DNA of 64,000 nt from Raineyella antarctica (lineage in GTDB: Bacteria > Actinomycetota > Actinomycetes > Propionibacteriales > Propionibacteriaceae), in NCBI RefSeq assembly GCF_900092135.1, contig NZ_FMYF01000011.1, forward strand, positions 1-64,000. Direction: 5' to 3'. The position numbers and the translations under genes were made by a program. The notes beneath the pieces are model-generated. The model was not told where the DNA came from. It made no database searches and was given only the letters and a program-made list of their open reading frames with translations. Shown here one piece after another: positions 27,670 to 36,306 of this stretch (its first letter is position 1; every line of letters starts with the position of its first letter).

Positions 27670-29094
27670 TCAGGCGCAGCAGGAGAGTGTGGAGACGTCG
27701 GTCGTGAAGGCCTGTGCGGCGAGCCTGATGCCCTCGGCCATGGTCAGATACGGGGCCCAGGAGTCGATGACGTCGTCGATGGTCCTGCCGAGGATGTGCA
27801 CCCCGGCGGCGGCGAGTTCGCCGGCGTCCTTGGCGAGGGCGGTGATGCCGAGGATCTGCTTGGTGTCGTCGTCGATGACGATCTTGATGAAGCCGCGAGT
27901 GTCGCGGTTCACCAGCGCGCGAGGCACGTATTCGAGCGGCAGCACGCTGCAGTTGCACCGGATGCCGGCGGCGACGACGGCGGCCTCGGTCAGCCCGACC
28001 GCCCCGATGGCGGGGGTGGTGAACGTCACCCGCGGCAGGTGGGTGTAGTCCACCGAACGGCCCACGCCAGTGAACGCATTGTCGGCCACCAGAGCACCGT
28101 GACGGGCGGCGACGTAGACGAACTCGTGGTGGCCCGTGACGTCTCCAGCCGCCCAGATCCTCGGGTTGGAGGACTGGAGCTGGTCGGTGACCTGGATCGC
28201 GCCCGACTCATTCGTCGCGACTCCTACCTCCTTCAGGTTGAGGCCCAGGGTGACCGGGCGTCGGCCCAGCGCGACCAGGATCCTGGCGGCACGGAACTCC
28301 TGCTGGCCACCCGAGACCGCGGCTGTCGCGACGACCTGACCCGTCGCCGCCTCCTGCCGCAGGTGGGTGACCTCGGCGCGCCGGACGACCCGGATACCCT
28401 CATCGGCGAAGACGTCACGCAGCGTCCTGTGTACTTCGGGCTCTTCCTTGGAGGCCAGCCGGGACCGGACCAGCATCGTCACCGTCGACCCGAGCCGTGC
28501 GAAGAGCTGGGCCATCTCCAGTGCCACGTAGCCGCCACCCAGCACCAGCAGCGACTCCGGCACCATGTTCAGTTCCATCGCCGTGGTGGAGGTCAGGTAG
28601 CCGACATCATCCAGGCCGGGGATCGGCGGGGCCCAAGGGCGCGAACCTGTCGCCACCAGATACTGAGCGGCTTCAATCGTCTCCACGGGCCCGTCGGGTG
28701 TGGTCACCCGGAGGACGGGTGCCTCCGGGCTGCCGGTGAACGAGGCGTCACCCTCGACCACGCGCCAGCCGTACGCCTCGGCCACGTCGACATACTTCTC
28801 GCCACGCAACTCCTCGACCAAGGCCTGCTTGCCACCGATCAGCCCGGCCATGTCCACCGCCCCCGCACTCGCCGCGATCCCGGGGAACCGGTGGGGGGCG
28901 TCGGCTGCGGTGTGGCGGGCCTCGGTAGCAGCGATCAGTGCCTTCGAGGGCACGCAGCCGGTGTTCACGCAGGTGCCGCCGAACGTGCCGCGTTCGATCA
29001 TCACCACGGCCTTGCCCAGGTTCGTGGCTCGGATCGCGGCGGAGAACGCCGCACCACCTGAGCCGATCACTGCCAGATCCACTGAGGGACCCAT
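27670..29094 (-). CDS. merA: Mercuric reductase
   Basis: 474 residues, a flavin disulfide oxidoreductase. FAD loop GSGGAAFSAA at 11-20, active-site disulfide C42/C47 in GGTCVNTGCVPSK, NAD(P)H loop VLGGGYVALEMA, second FAD motif IWAAGDVTG, and the C-terminal vicinal cysteines C472 and C473 (SCCA) that pass Hg(II) to the active site and separate MerA from lipoamide dehydrogenase. There is no N-terminal HMA-type domain. It reduces Hg(II) to volatile Hg(0) with NADPH. It is divergent from merR over a MerR-type operator; no merT, merP or merB lies beside it. Confidence 0.95.
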   Translation of the reverse strand: MGPSVDLAVIGSGGAAFSAAIRATNLGKAVVMIERGTFGGTCVNTGCVPSKALIAATEARHTAADAPHRFPGIAASAGAVDMAGLIGGKQALVEELRGEKYVDVAEAYGWRVVEGDASFTGSPEAPVLRVTTPDGPVETIEAAQYLVATGSRPWAPPIPGLDDVGYLTSTTAMELNMVPESLLVLGGGYVALEMAQLFARLGSTVTMLVRSRLASKEEPEVHRTLRDVFADEGIRVVRRAEVTHLRQEAATGQVVATAAVSGGQQEFRAARILVALGRRPVTLGLNLKEVGVATNESGAIQVTDQLQSSNPRIWAAGDVTGHHEFVYVAARHGALVADNAFTGVGRSVDYTHLPRVTFTTPAIGAVGLTEAAVVAAGIRCNCSVLPLEYVPRALVNRDTRGFIKIVIDDDTKQILGITALAKDAGELAAAGVHILGRTIDDVIDSWAPYLTMAEGIRLAAQAFTTDVSTLSCCA

Positions 29095-29142
29095 CTCGAT
29101 ACCTCCCGACGGTTGGGAAACTCACCTGATGCCGCCATACTG

Positions 29143-29166
29143 GACCTTCCAGCACAGGGGAAGGTC
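29143..29166 (-). promoter_or_regulatory. MerR operator and merA promoter
   Basis: GACCTTCC and GGAAGGTC form a perfect inverted repeat with an eight-base spacer. Toward merA a -35 box TTGACC (29168-29163) and a -10 box CAGTAT (29142-29137) are separated by 20 bp. This over-long spacer is the hallmark of promoters activated by MerR-type DNA distortion. Confidence 0.85.
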
Positions 29167-29193
29167 AAGCGGGCCTCGAGACGGGAGTAGCAG

Positions 29194-29583
29194 ATGAGGA
29201 TCGGTCAACTCGCCGAAGCTGTAGGCGCGACCACCAAGACCTTGCGCTTCTATGAGGAACGCGGCCTTCTGCCACCCGCACAGCGCACGCCGTCGGGTTA
29301 TCGGGACTACACCCCCGACGCCGCCGCCCGAGTGGAGTTCATCCACCGTGGACAGGCTGCCGGACTCACCCTCGCCCAGATCCGGCAGATCATCGATGTC
29401 CGTGACCGTGGGCAGGCGCCGTGCGAGCATGTCCGCGACCTGCTCGACGCACGACTGGCCGACATCGACCATCAGCTACAACAACTCACTACCCTGCGGG
29501 CCACCATCGCCGAACTGCGTCAACAGGCAACACGGCCCGCACCGGAGTCCTGCCCTCCTGGCCAGATCTGCCGCTACCTGTAG
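29194..29583 (+). CDS. merR: MerR-family mercury-responsive regulator
   Basis: 129 residues. N-terminal winged helix MRIGQLAEAVGATTKTLRFYEERGLLPP, a dimerization helix, and metal-binding cysteines C77 (APCEHV), C120 and C126 (CPPGQICRY). C77 corresponds to MerR C82. The loop between the last two cysteines is three residues shorter than in Tn501 MerR, closer to other heavy-metal MerR proteins, so Hg specificity rests mainly on the divergent merA. It should repress and, with metal bound, activate merA from the shared operator. Confidence 0.88.
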   Translation: MRIGQLAEAVGATTKTLRFYEERGLLPPAQRTPSGYRDYTPDAAARVEFIHRGQAAGLTLAQIRQIIDVRDRGQAPCEHVRDLLDARLADIDHQLQQLTTLRATIAELRQQATRPAPESCPPGQICRYL

Positions 29584-29652
29584 AGCGGCCTGCTCGCTGC
29601 CCCTCGGATTCGTGGGCCGGCCGGGAGAAGGCCAAAGCCTGCTTACGAGGTA

Positions 29653-29678
29653 TGTCAAGTGAACGAGATTGTTGGACT
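29653..29678. repeat. Dispersed repeat, copy 7
   Basis: TGTCAAGTGAACGAGATTG then TTGGACT. It lies between merR and the next two-component system, so copies 6 and 7 bracket merA-merR. Confidence 0.55.
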
Positions 29679-29751
29679 CAAGCGGGCCGGTGGGGTAGCC
29701 ATTTCAGGGCAGCGATCCCGCTCTCGTTGAGTCGTTCGTTCGATCAACGGT

Positions 29752-30927
29752 CTATCGCGGGGATGCTGGACGCCTGGGGGCCGGTTGGTTGGCGAGGAGA
29801 CTGGTCGAGGTGGCGGGTGGGATCGTGATGGTGAACTGGGCGCCCTGTCCGGGGCCGTCGCTGTGGGCGATGAGGGTCCCGTGGTGGGCTTCGATGATGG
29901 CCCGGGCGATGGTGAGGCCGAGGCCCGACCCGGGGCTGTTCGGCGCCTTCGTGAAGCGGTGGAAGAGGTGTTCGGCTTCGGCCGGGAGGAAGCCGGCTCC
30001 GGTGTCGCTGACGGCGATCACCGCGGCTGCGCTCTTGGTGGTGTCGCTCGGTTGTGCTGTCAGCGTCACGGTGCCTCCGGGCGGAGTGTGGCGCAGGGCG
30101 TTGTCGAGCAGGCAGCCCAGCGCCTCCTGGATCCGGTCGGGGTCGACCAGCACGGGGGGAATGGCGGCCGTGAGGGACACCTTGAGGTGGACGCCGACGG
30201 CCCGGTAGCGCTCGCGTTGCGCGGCGAGGGCCTCCTCCACCAGGGCCGGGACGGCGACGCGTTCGACGTCGAGGAGGAGTTGGCGTTCTTCGGCTCGGGA
30301 GACGACTTCGAGGTCGGCGACGAGGCGTCGCAGCCTGGCGCTCTGGGCGGTCAGGGTTTCCAGGGTCAGGTCGTCGGGGGGCAGGACCTGTTCGCGTACG
30401 GCTTCCAGGGTGGCTTCGATCGACGCGATCGGGGTGCGGAGTTGGTGGGCCAGGTCGGCGGTGAGCTCGCGTCGGGTCGCCTCGGTGGCCTGCAGCCGCT
30501 GGGCGAGTTCGTTCAGTGACGCTGCAAGGGTGGCCAGTTCGGGTCCCATGCCCGGGTCGGGGACGCGCGCGTCGAGGTGCCCGTCGGCCAGGTGACGACT
30601 GGTGTCGGCGGCCTCCCTCACGGCCGCCGCGAGTCGTCGGGCCACCAGCCAGCTGATCGAGGAGGCGGTGAGCGTGGCGATGATCACGCCGACCCCGACC
30701 GACACCAGGACGGCCACGTCGAGGGCCCGGCCGATGTGCTCCAGCACCCCCGCTTCGAGCGGGACGCCGGCCCTGCGCAGGTGCAGCTGGAACACCACCG
30801 GTGCGATGAGCAGCACAGTCACGACGACGGTGCCGGCCCCGGCCACGATGACCAGCAGGTTGTTGAGCAGCAGTCGGGGCGCCAGTCCGAGCCGGGCCAG
30901 CCTGGCGTCGGTCCGCTGGCGGGTCAT
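29752..30927 (-). CDS. Sensor histidine kinase of the first copper-island two-component system
   Basis: 391 residues. Two membrane helices (about 24-48 and 72-95) flank a very short extracytoplasmic loop, then HAMP and HisKA with H161 in DLAHQLRTPIAS (HQLRTP instead of HELRTP), N-box LGCLLDNALRHTP, G-boxes SDTGAGF and GSGLGLTIARAI. It overlaps its regulator gene by four bases. It is the last gene of the operon SHOCT-PepSY-regulator-kinase. The small sensor loop, like that of CusS-related short kinases, leaves metal sensing to the membrane face or to the upstream PepSY-like protein; this is inference. Confidence 0.9.
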   Translation of the reverse strand: MTRQRTDARLARLGLAPRLLLNNLLVIVAGAGTVVVTVLLIAPVVFQLHLRRAGVPLEAGVLEHIGRALDVAVLVSVGVGVIIATLTASSISWLVARRLAAAVREAADTSRHLADGHLDARVPDPGMGPELATLAASLNELAQRLQATEATRRELTADLAHQLRTPIASIEATLEAVREQVLPPDDLTLETLTAQSARLRRLVADLEVVSRAEERQLLLDVERVAVPALVEEALAAQRERYRAVGVHLKVSLTAAIPPVLVDPDRIQEALGCLLDNALRHTPPGGTVTLTAQPSDTTKSAAAVIAVSDTGAGFLPAEAEHLFHRFTKAPNSPGSGLGLTIARAIIEAHHGTLIAHSDGPGQGAQFTITIPPATSTSLLANQPAPRRPASPR

Positions 30928-31643
30928 CCCGGCCCCATCCGGTAGCCGACCCCACGGATGGTGAGCACGTAGCGCGGATCGCGAGGATCATCGCCCAGCT
31001 TGCGGCGCAGGTGGCCCACATGGATGTCGACGAGGTGCTCATCACCGGGTGCTGAGCCCACCGGACCCTCCCAGACCCGGTCCAGCAACTGTGCCCGGGT
31101 GAACACCACCCGGGGAGCGCTGCTCAACGCCTCCAGGAGCTCGTACTCGGTGCGGGTCAAGGCGACCACCGACCCAGCCACGCGGACCTCGCGGGCCGGC
31201 ACGTCCACGACAAGATCCCCGAACACGCGCGTCTGCGCGCCTGCCGGCGACGCGGGGTCGGCTATCGGGGTGCGGGGGCGTCGCAGGAGGGTGTGGATCC
31301 GTGCCACCAGCGCGCGGGGGGAGAAGGGTTTGATGACGTAGTCGTCGGCGCCGACCGCGAGCCCGATCAGCATGTCGACCTCATCGGCGCGTGCGGTCAG
31401 CATCAGGACGTAGCACGTGCTGAACGTACGCAGGCGTCGACACACCTCGATGCCGTCCATGCCGGGCAGGCCGAGGTCGAGCACGACGACGTCGGGCTCG
31501 GATTCCCGCGCGAGGGCCAGCGCTGTCTGGCCGTCGGCGGCGGTGCGGACCTCGAAGCCGTCCTTGACCAGGTAGCCCTCCACGACCCGCACGATGCTGG
31601 GTTCATCGTCGACGACCAGCGCGCTCAGCTTCTTCTCTGCCAC
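30924..31643 (-). CDS. OmpR-family response regulator of the first copper-island system
   Basis: 239 residues. The GTG at 31643 shares one base with the upstream stop (TAGTG), so translation is coupled. Receiver D56 in VVVLDLGLP, then LMLTARADEVDMLIGLAVGADDYVIKPF; winged helix with LTRTEYELLEALSSAP and VDIHVGHLRRKLGDD, ending IRGVGYRMG. It is a close paralogue of the regulator at 35426, pointing to duplication of the whole module. A 42-bp block upstream of the operon (32684-32725), repeated before the second SHOCT gene, is its best candidate target. Confidence 0.92.
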   Translation of the reverse strand: MAEKKLSALVVDDEPSIVRVVEGYLVKDGFEVRTAADGQTALALARESEPDVVVLDLGLPGMDGIEVCRRLRTFSTCYVLMLTARADEVDMLIGLAVGADDYVIKPFSPRALVARIHTLLRRPRTPIADPASPAGAQTRVFGDLVVDVPAREVRVAGSVVALTRTEYELLEALSSAPRVVFTRAQLLDRVWEGPVGSAPGDEHLVDIHVGHLRRKLGDDPRDPRYVLTIRGVGYRMGPG

Positions 31644-32359
31644 TAGGCGTCCTCCTCCGCAAGGAACTGGGCGTGCCACGTGTGGTTCCAGACCGCGCCG
31701 GTGGTGGCGTTCACCGACAGCATGCCCACCTTCTTGCCGCCCGAGGTGACATCGATCGTGTAGTAGCCCGGATAGGCCTCTGGGGTGGCCGCGCTCTGGC
31801 CGGCTGCGTTGGTCTGCAGCCAGCGGTTGGCGATGGCCACCGCCTGATCGGGGGAAACCTTGGCTGTGCGGTTGCCGGTGTTCCACATCATGGCAGGGCC
31901 GTACTCGGTGGAGACCGTACCGGTGGCCGGATCGACGAGTACCTCCGTGGTGGGGGCACCTGAGGTGTCCTTCAACTCGACGTAGAAGTTGTTGGTGAAC
32001 TGCATCACCTCACCCGGCCGTAGCCCGCTGGAAGCGGCGGCCTGGGTGGCGCGGGCGCGGGCCTGGGCGATCGTCTCGACCCGGACGCCGTCGCCGGCCA
32101 GCCACACGTGGCCGCCCATCATGCCGCCGGATGGGCCACCGACCTGCCGGGGACCGCCGGGACCCATCATCGGGGGGCCGCCGGTGGTCGGGCCGCCGCT
32201 CCCGGACGCCTGCGGGGCGATGCCACCCGCGGGCGCGGCGGCCCGTCCGAATCCCCACGCCGCGAAAGCTACCGACGCGACCAGGAGCAGGCCGGCGACG
32301 GCCAGCACCGCCCAGGCCAGCCACCGGGGGCCGGCCTGGGTCAGACGCTTCCTGGTCAT
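31643..32359 (-). CDS. PepSY-like membrane-anchored protein
   Basis: 238 residues. One N-terminal helix (about 13-36) anchors a Gly/Pro/Met-rich linker (GGPPMMGPGGP, SGGMMGGH) and then two tandem PepSY-like segments: QARARATQAAASSGLRPGEV with FYVELKDTSGAPTTEVLVD, and SPDQAVAIANRWLQTN with YPGYYTIDVTSGGKKVGML. PepSY domains are inhibitory or sensor modules outside the membrane. The Met-rich linker could bind Cu(I). The gene overlaps both neighbours by a few bases, between the SHOCT protein and the response regulator, which suggests it tunes this system. Confidence 0.75.
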   Translation of the reverse strand: MTRKRLTQAGPRWLAWAVLAVAGLLLVASVAFAAWGFGRAAAPAGGIAPQASGSGGPTTGGPPMMGPGGPRQVGGPSGGMMGGHVWLAGDGVRVETIAQARARATQAAASSGLRPGEVMQFTNNFYVELKDTSGAPTTEVLVDPATGTVSTEYGPAMMWNTGNRTAKVSPDQAVAIANRWLQTNAAGQSAATPEAYPGYYTIDVTSGGKKVGMLSVNATTGAVWNHTWHAQFLAEEDA

Positions 32360-32619
32360 CGGCGTTCCTTACGAGCGGATGCCAGCGCGGCACGCTGGGC
32401 CTGGTAGGTCTCCAGGTCGATCTCGCCGCGGGCGAAGCGGCGGTCCAGGATCTCCTCGGGAGTTTCCTGCGGCGGCTGCGGGGAGCCGCCCTCCACCCGG
32501 CGCGCAGGCAGGAGCCGGGTCACCGCCCACGCGATGAGCGCGATCAGGACAATCCATACCAGCACCATCCCGATCATGGCGCCCCATCCCATACCGCCCC
32601 AACCGCCGTATCCCATCAT
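32356..32619 (-). CDS. Short membrane protein with SHOCT domain (paralogue 1)
   Basis: 87 residues. An aromatic/Gly/Met N-terminus (MMGYGGWGGMGWGAM) leads into one membrane helix, and the C-terminus TPEEILDRRFARGEIDLETY is the SHOCT (short C-terminal) domain. The ribosome site AGGAGG is strong. It heads the operon with the PepSY protein and the first two-component pair. Similar short proteins accompany copper-resistance genes in many actinobacteria; their mechanism is unknown. Confidence 0.8.
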   Translation of the reverse strand: MMGYGGWGGMGWGAMIGMVLVWIVLIALIAWAVTRLLPARRVEGGSPQPPQETPEEILDRRFARGEIDLETYQAQRAALASARKERR

Positions 32620-32683
32620 GGTGATCCTCCTGGTGTCAGGGGGCGATCACTTTGACCGCCCCATGCATTCAGCCTCGCAGCGC

Positions 32684-32725
32684 CCGGTAATGATCGTGGT
32701 GGGGGCAAAGTAAAGATTTCCCACA
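32684..32725. promoter_or_regulatory. 42-bp conserved promoter block, copy 1
   Basis: Identical at 40 of 42 positions to 33409-33450. On the minus strand it contains TGTGGGAAATCTTTACTTTG followed by CCCCCACC. It lies 65-106 bases before SHOCT gene 1; the surrounding spacer DNA has diverged, so the block is under selection and probably binds a regulator. Confidence 0.7.
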
Positions 32726-32906
32726 GCCCCTGACACCGCCCATCGAGGCCCGTTGGCCACGGGGCCGGGGGTGCGGCGCCGGTGAGGGTGGCAGGACTTC
32801 GTCTCGATCGGGCTGCGGAGTGGGCGCCGGATCGGGAATGGGCGAGCACACCCCGGGACGCCACGTACGGCAGTCCCGGGGGGTGCGCGCTTGACTCGAC
32901 GTGCGA

Positions 32907-33344
32907 TCAGGCTGCACGCCGGTCCGGTCGGGCCGTGTCCTGCGGTCCGAGGTAGGGCATGCCTGCGGTCGGGTCGATGCCCTGGTCGCGGACGGTACGT
33001 AGGGTGGCCACGCGCTCCTGGTAGTCCTCCGGGGTGATCTCGCCGGAAGCCAGACGTGCAGCGAGCGCGCTCATGGCCTCATCTTCCGGGCTCGTTGCGG
33101 CGCCCTGCCCGGCGCGGTAGGACGCCCGTGCGGCGCTGTGGCTGTCCCGATCGCCCTCGGAAAGCTTTGTGATCAGCGGGGTCCCGTGGTGGGCGCGCCG
33201 ATACAGGTAGTTGAGCGCGGCGATGACGAGAAGGGCGAGGATGAACAAGGCGAAGCCTGCGAATATGCCGACCCATCCCGCGCCGCCGTAACCTGCGCCG
33301 CGGTATCCCGCGCCGCCCCATCCCATTCCGCCCCATCCCATCAT
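32907..33344 (-). CDS. Membrane protein with SHOCT-like C-terminus (paralogue 2)
   Basis: 145 residues from the first ATG of MMGWGG at 33344, behind AGGAGG; a frame extension to 33449 covers the promoter block and is rejected. The N-terminus is Gly/Trp/Tyr/Met-rich (GGMGWGGAGYRGAGYGGAGW), followed by one membrane helix, a basic linker, and a SHOCT-like end SALAARLASGEITPEDYQER. It is longer than paralogue 1 by an inserted linker and a C-terminal tail. The near-identical upstream block shows the pair arose by duplication that included the promoter. Confidence 0.75.
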   Translation of the reverse strand: MMGWGGMGWGGAGYRGAGYGGAGWVGIFAGFALFILALLVIAALNYLYRRAHHGTPLITKLSEGDRDSHSAARASYRAGQGAATSPEDEAMSALAARLASGEITPEDYQERVATLRTVRDQGIDPTAGMPYLGPQDTARPDRRAA

Positions 33345-33408
33345 GGTGATCCTCCTGGTTTCAGGGGCGATCGCCTTGATCGCCCGATGTCTTCCAGCCT
33401 CCCAGCGG

Positions 33409-33450
33409 CCGGTAAGGATCGAGGTGGGGGCAAAGTAAAGATTTCCCACA
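33409..33450. promoter_or_regulatory. 42-bp conserved promoter block, copy 2
   Basis: Same block as 32684-32725 with two base changes, at the same distance from its SHOCT gene (65 bases before the ATG). It supports co-regulation of both SHOCT genes. Confidence 0.7.
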
Positions 33451-33566
33451 CCCTCACACCCCCGGCTGGCTGACCTACCGGCGGGGGCGTGCCGCCTGTG
33501 CAGGTGGCAGGATTCTCCTTCCAGCCGGGGATGAGTCGACCAGGCCAGTCAGTGGTCGAGGGTGAC

Positions 33567-34175
33567 TCAGCGGCTGGCCGGGGTGCCGGCGCCGCCGGTG
33601 CACTCGCCGCGGGGTTCGGGTGCCTTGCGCGCGTCGGCGTACGTGTTGATGAACGTCTTGAGCTGGGGGTCGGTCGCGTCCTGCAGTTTGAGCTGGACGC
33701 CCCAGGCAGTGGCGACGACGGGGGCGGGCAGTCCCGGGTAGGGGCTGAGCAGGGCGTAGGGCTGGCCGGTGACGTCAGCCTGCAGGGCGGCGACCTGGTC
33801 GGCCGCCAGGTCGGGGCGGTAGGTGATCCAGAACGCGCCGTGTTCGAGGGAATGCACGGCGTTCTCGTTGGGAACGGGGCTGGTGTAGATCCCGCAGTTC
33901 TGCCAGACCGAGGCGTGGGGGCCGCCGGCCGGGGGCGTCTGTTGGTAGGTGACCGGGCCGGACACGTGGTCGCGGGACAGGCTGGGGTAGGTGAGCGCGC
34001 CGCTGGTCGCCGTGGGCTGACTCGGCGTACGGGTGACGGCCCAGGTGATGAGGAGAGCGATGACGACCAGGGCGACCGCGCCCGCACCGGCGCCGATGAG
34101 GCGTCGGCGGCGGGCGCGGGCGGCGTCCTGCTTGCGGATCGCGTCGAGCTTGGCCCGTGCGTTGCTACTAGTCAT
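33567..34175 (-). CDS. DUF3105 membrane-anchored protein
   Basis: 202 residues. A basic N-terminus and one helix (about 27-48) are followed by the DUF3105 domain: NCGIYTSPVPNENAVHSLEHGAFWITYRP and YPGLPAPVVATAWGVQL. The conserved NEHAVHSLEHG-type histidines could bind metal. It ends with two cysteines absent from the core apart from C94. Found near copper and thioredoxin-like genes in actinobacteria; function is not established. It lies on the same strand as the second two-component pair, 136 bp downstream. Confidence 0.8.
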   Translation of the reverse strand: MTSSNARAKLDAIRKQDAARARRRRLIGAGAGAVALVVIALLITWAVTRTPSQPTATSGALTYPSLSRDHVSGPVTYQQTPPAGGPHASVWQNCGIYTSPVPNENAVHSLEHGAFWITYRPDLAADQVAALQADVTGQPYALLSPYPGLPAPVVATAWGVQLKLQDATDPQLKTFINTYADARKAPEPRGECTGGAGTPASR

Positions 34176-34310
34176 GGGTGGGAGTTCTCTGTTCGGTGAA
34201 GGGGCGGGACGGGGGCAGACTGCTGGCGGTGCGCCGATGGCCTCCGGCCGCCGGGTCTCGGCAGGGGTGCGGAGCTTGGGGCGGATCGGCGGCCGGATCG
34301 GTGGGCGCTG

Positions 34311-35429
34311 TCATGGGCGTGATCGGGGTAGCAGGATCTCGAAGGTGGCTCCTTGCCCGGGGCCCTCACTGTGGGCGGTGATGGTGCCTCCGTGGGCGTC
34401 GATGATCGCCTTGCTGATGGTCAGGCCGATACCGGACCCGGAGCTGTCCCGGTCGCGGGCGGTGTCGCCGCGGTAGAAGCGTTCGAAGACATGGGGCAGC
34501 TGGGACGCCAGGAGCCCTTCGCCGGTGTCACTGACGATGATGGCGACCTCATCGGATGCCGACCGTGCGCTGAGGGTGACCCGTCCGCCAGCGGGGGTGT
34601 GGCGCAGCGCGTTGGTGAGCAGATTGCCGAGGACCTGGCCGATGCGGTTGGGGTCGACGTCGACAGCCGCTCCGGCCCCGTCGGCGGTGGCGGTGGCGAG
34701 TTCGACGTGCTTGTCGTCGTAGCGGGCCCGGGCGCTGTCGGCAGCCATGGCGATCAGGTCCGCGACCTGGTAGGGCTGGCGATCCAGGTGGAGACGGCCT
34801 TCTTCTGCCCGGGAGACGTCGTTGATGTCCTGGGCGAGGCGGGCCAGCCGGTCGGTCTGGGCGGTGAGGACGGTTCGGGTGTCGGCGTCGAGGTCGGTGA
34901 CTCCATCGAAGAGTCCCTCGTGGTAGGCGCTGAGGGTGGCGATGGGGGTGCGTAGCTCATGGGCGAGGTCGGAGAGCAGGCGCCGGCGGGTGGCCTCGAC
35001 GTCCTCCAGCCGGCCGGCCATGGAGTTGAACGCGGTGGCGAAGGTGTCCAGCTCGGATCCACCTCCGACCGCCGGGACCCGGCGGGCGTAGTGGCCGCGA
35101 GACAACTCGCGGGCGGCGTCGGTCAGTTCATGCAGGGACCGGCGCAGTCGGCGACTGACCAACCAGGACACCAGGACCGCGCAGACCAGTGAGATGAGCA
35201 GGGCGACCCCCAGGGCCAGGGCGCTGGCTTCCCGGTAGGCCTGTTCGATGTGGCCCAGCTCAGGAGAGTTGGCGGTATGCCCGGACTGGAGGAGGTGGTC
35301 ATGGAAGATCTGGGGGCCCACCATCGAGGCGACCAGGCCGGCGGTCAGGACGCTGGCCAGCAGGACGATCGTCTGGCCGGCCATGAGCCTGCCGGCCAGG
35401 GTTTCGCGCGCCCATCGCAGGGGTTTCAT
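34311..35429 (-). CDS. Sensor histidine kinase of the second copper-island system
   Basis: 372 residues, overlapping its regulator by four bases. Two helices (about 20-42 and 70-92) enclose a 28-residue loop rich in His (HDHLLQSGHTANSPELGH), a possible metal-sensing patch. HAMP, HisKA with H157 in DLAHELRTPIAT, N-box LGNLLTNALRHTP, G-boxes SDTGEGL and GSGIGLTISKAI are intact. It is closely related to the kinase at 29752. Its regulator is divergent from the SHOCT-multicopper-oxidase operon and is the best candidate for the regulator acting on the CTTGA direct repeats; this is inference. Confidence 0.92.
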   Translation of the reverse strand: MKPLRWARETLAGRLMAGQTIVLLASVLTAGLVASMVGPQIFHDHLLQSGHTANSPELGHIEQAYREASALALGVALLISLVCAVLVSWLVSRRLRRSLHELTDAARELSRGHYARRVPAVGGGSELDTFATAFNSMAGRLEDVEATRRRLLSDLAHELRTPIATLSAYHEGLFDGVTDLDADTRTVLTAQTDRLARLAQDINDVSRAEEGRLHLDRQPYQVADLIAMAADSARARYDDKHVELATATADGAGAAVDVDPNRIGQVLGNLLTNALRHTPAGGRVTLSARSASDEVAIIVSDTGEGLLASQLPHVFERFYRGDTARDRDSSGSGIGLTISKAIIDAHGGTITAHSEGPGQGATFEILLPRSRP

Positions 35430-36151
35430 CCCAGGCCCATGCGGTAGCCGACGCCCCGGACGGTGCGGACGTAGCGGGGTGCGGTCGAGTCGTCGCCGAG
35501 TTTGTGTCGCAGGTGGGCGACGTGGACGTCGACGACGTGGTCGTCGCCGACCCAGCTCTCGCCCCAGACCTCATCGAGGATCTGGCGCCGGGAGAAGGCG
35601 AGCTTGGGCCGGGAGGCCAGGGTGGCGAGGATGTCGAACTCGGTGGGGGTCAGGTCGATCAGGACCCCGCCCACGTGGACCTCACGGCCGGCGACATCGA
35701 CCCGAAGGTCCCCGAAGACGCGGGCCGGCTCTTCCACCCGGGGCGTGGTTCCGGTGGGGGTGCGGGGCCGACGTAGCACGGTCTGTACCCGGGCGACGAG
35801 TTCGCGCATGCTGAGCGGCTTGGTCAGGTAGTCATCTGCCCCCACCGACAGGCCGATCAGCTTGTCGACCTCGTCGGTGCGGGCGGTCACCATGATGATG
35901 TAGCAGTCGCTGAAGGTGCGGATCCTGCGGCAGACCTCCACCCCGTCCATGCCGGGCAGGCCGAGGTCGAGGACCACGACGTCGGGGGCATCCTCCTGCG
36001 CGGCAGCCACGGCGTCCGGGCCGGTGTGGGCCAGGCGGGTCTGGTAGCCCTCGCGAGAGAGGTAGGCGGCGATCATCCCGGCCAACGGTTTCTCGTCGTC
36101 GACCACCAGGACCTGGATCCGTGCCGCCGGTTCGGCGTCTGCTGGGTTCAC
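35426..36151 (-). CDS. OmpR-family response regulator of the second copper-island system
   Basis: 241 residues from GTG 36151. Receiver D62 in VVVLDLGLP, then MVTARTDEVDKLIGLSVGADDYLTKPLS; winged helix with LTPTEFDILATLASRP and VDVHVAHLRHKLGDD, ending VRGVGYRMG. First gene of the operon with its kinase. The promoter region is shared with the divergent SHOCT gene and carries a CTTGA-type direct repeat (36213), so autoregulation is likely. It is a paralogue of the regulator at 30924. Confidence 0.92.
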   Translation of the reverse strand: MNPADAEPAARIQVLVVDDEKPLAGMIAAYLSREGYQTRLAHTGPDAVAAAQEDAPDVVVLDLGLPGMDGVEVCRRIRTFSDCYIIMVTARTDEVDKLIGLSVGADDYLTKPLSMRELVARVQTVLRRPRTPTGTTPRVEEPARVFGDLRVDVAGREVHVGGVLIDLTPTEFDILATLASRPKLAFSRRQILDEVWGESWVGDDHVVDVHVAHLRHKLGDDSTAPRYVRTVRGVGYRMGLG

Positions 36152-36212
36152 ACGCCCAGTGTGCGCCGCGCGCTGACGGCTCTCCTGACCGCGGATGCCT
36201 CCTGGTCGCCAT

Positions 36213-36240
36213 CTTGATCGAACCTGAACGAACCTGTGAC
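36213..36240 (+). promoter_or_regulatory. CTTGA direct repeat, site 1
   Basis: CTTGATCGAAC then CTGAACGAAC and a weaker third unit CTGTGACG. The first two units are 11 bp apart, 78 bp upstream of the SHOCT-oxidase operon and divergent from the response regulator. Confidence 0.65.
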
Positions 36241-36306
36241 GAGTTCCCTATGTGGGCGGGCGAGAGTCGACAGTGAGCGCTCGTACGACCAGGAAAGGAG
36301 AGCACG

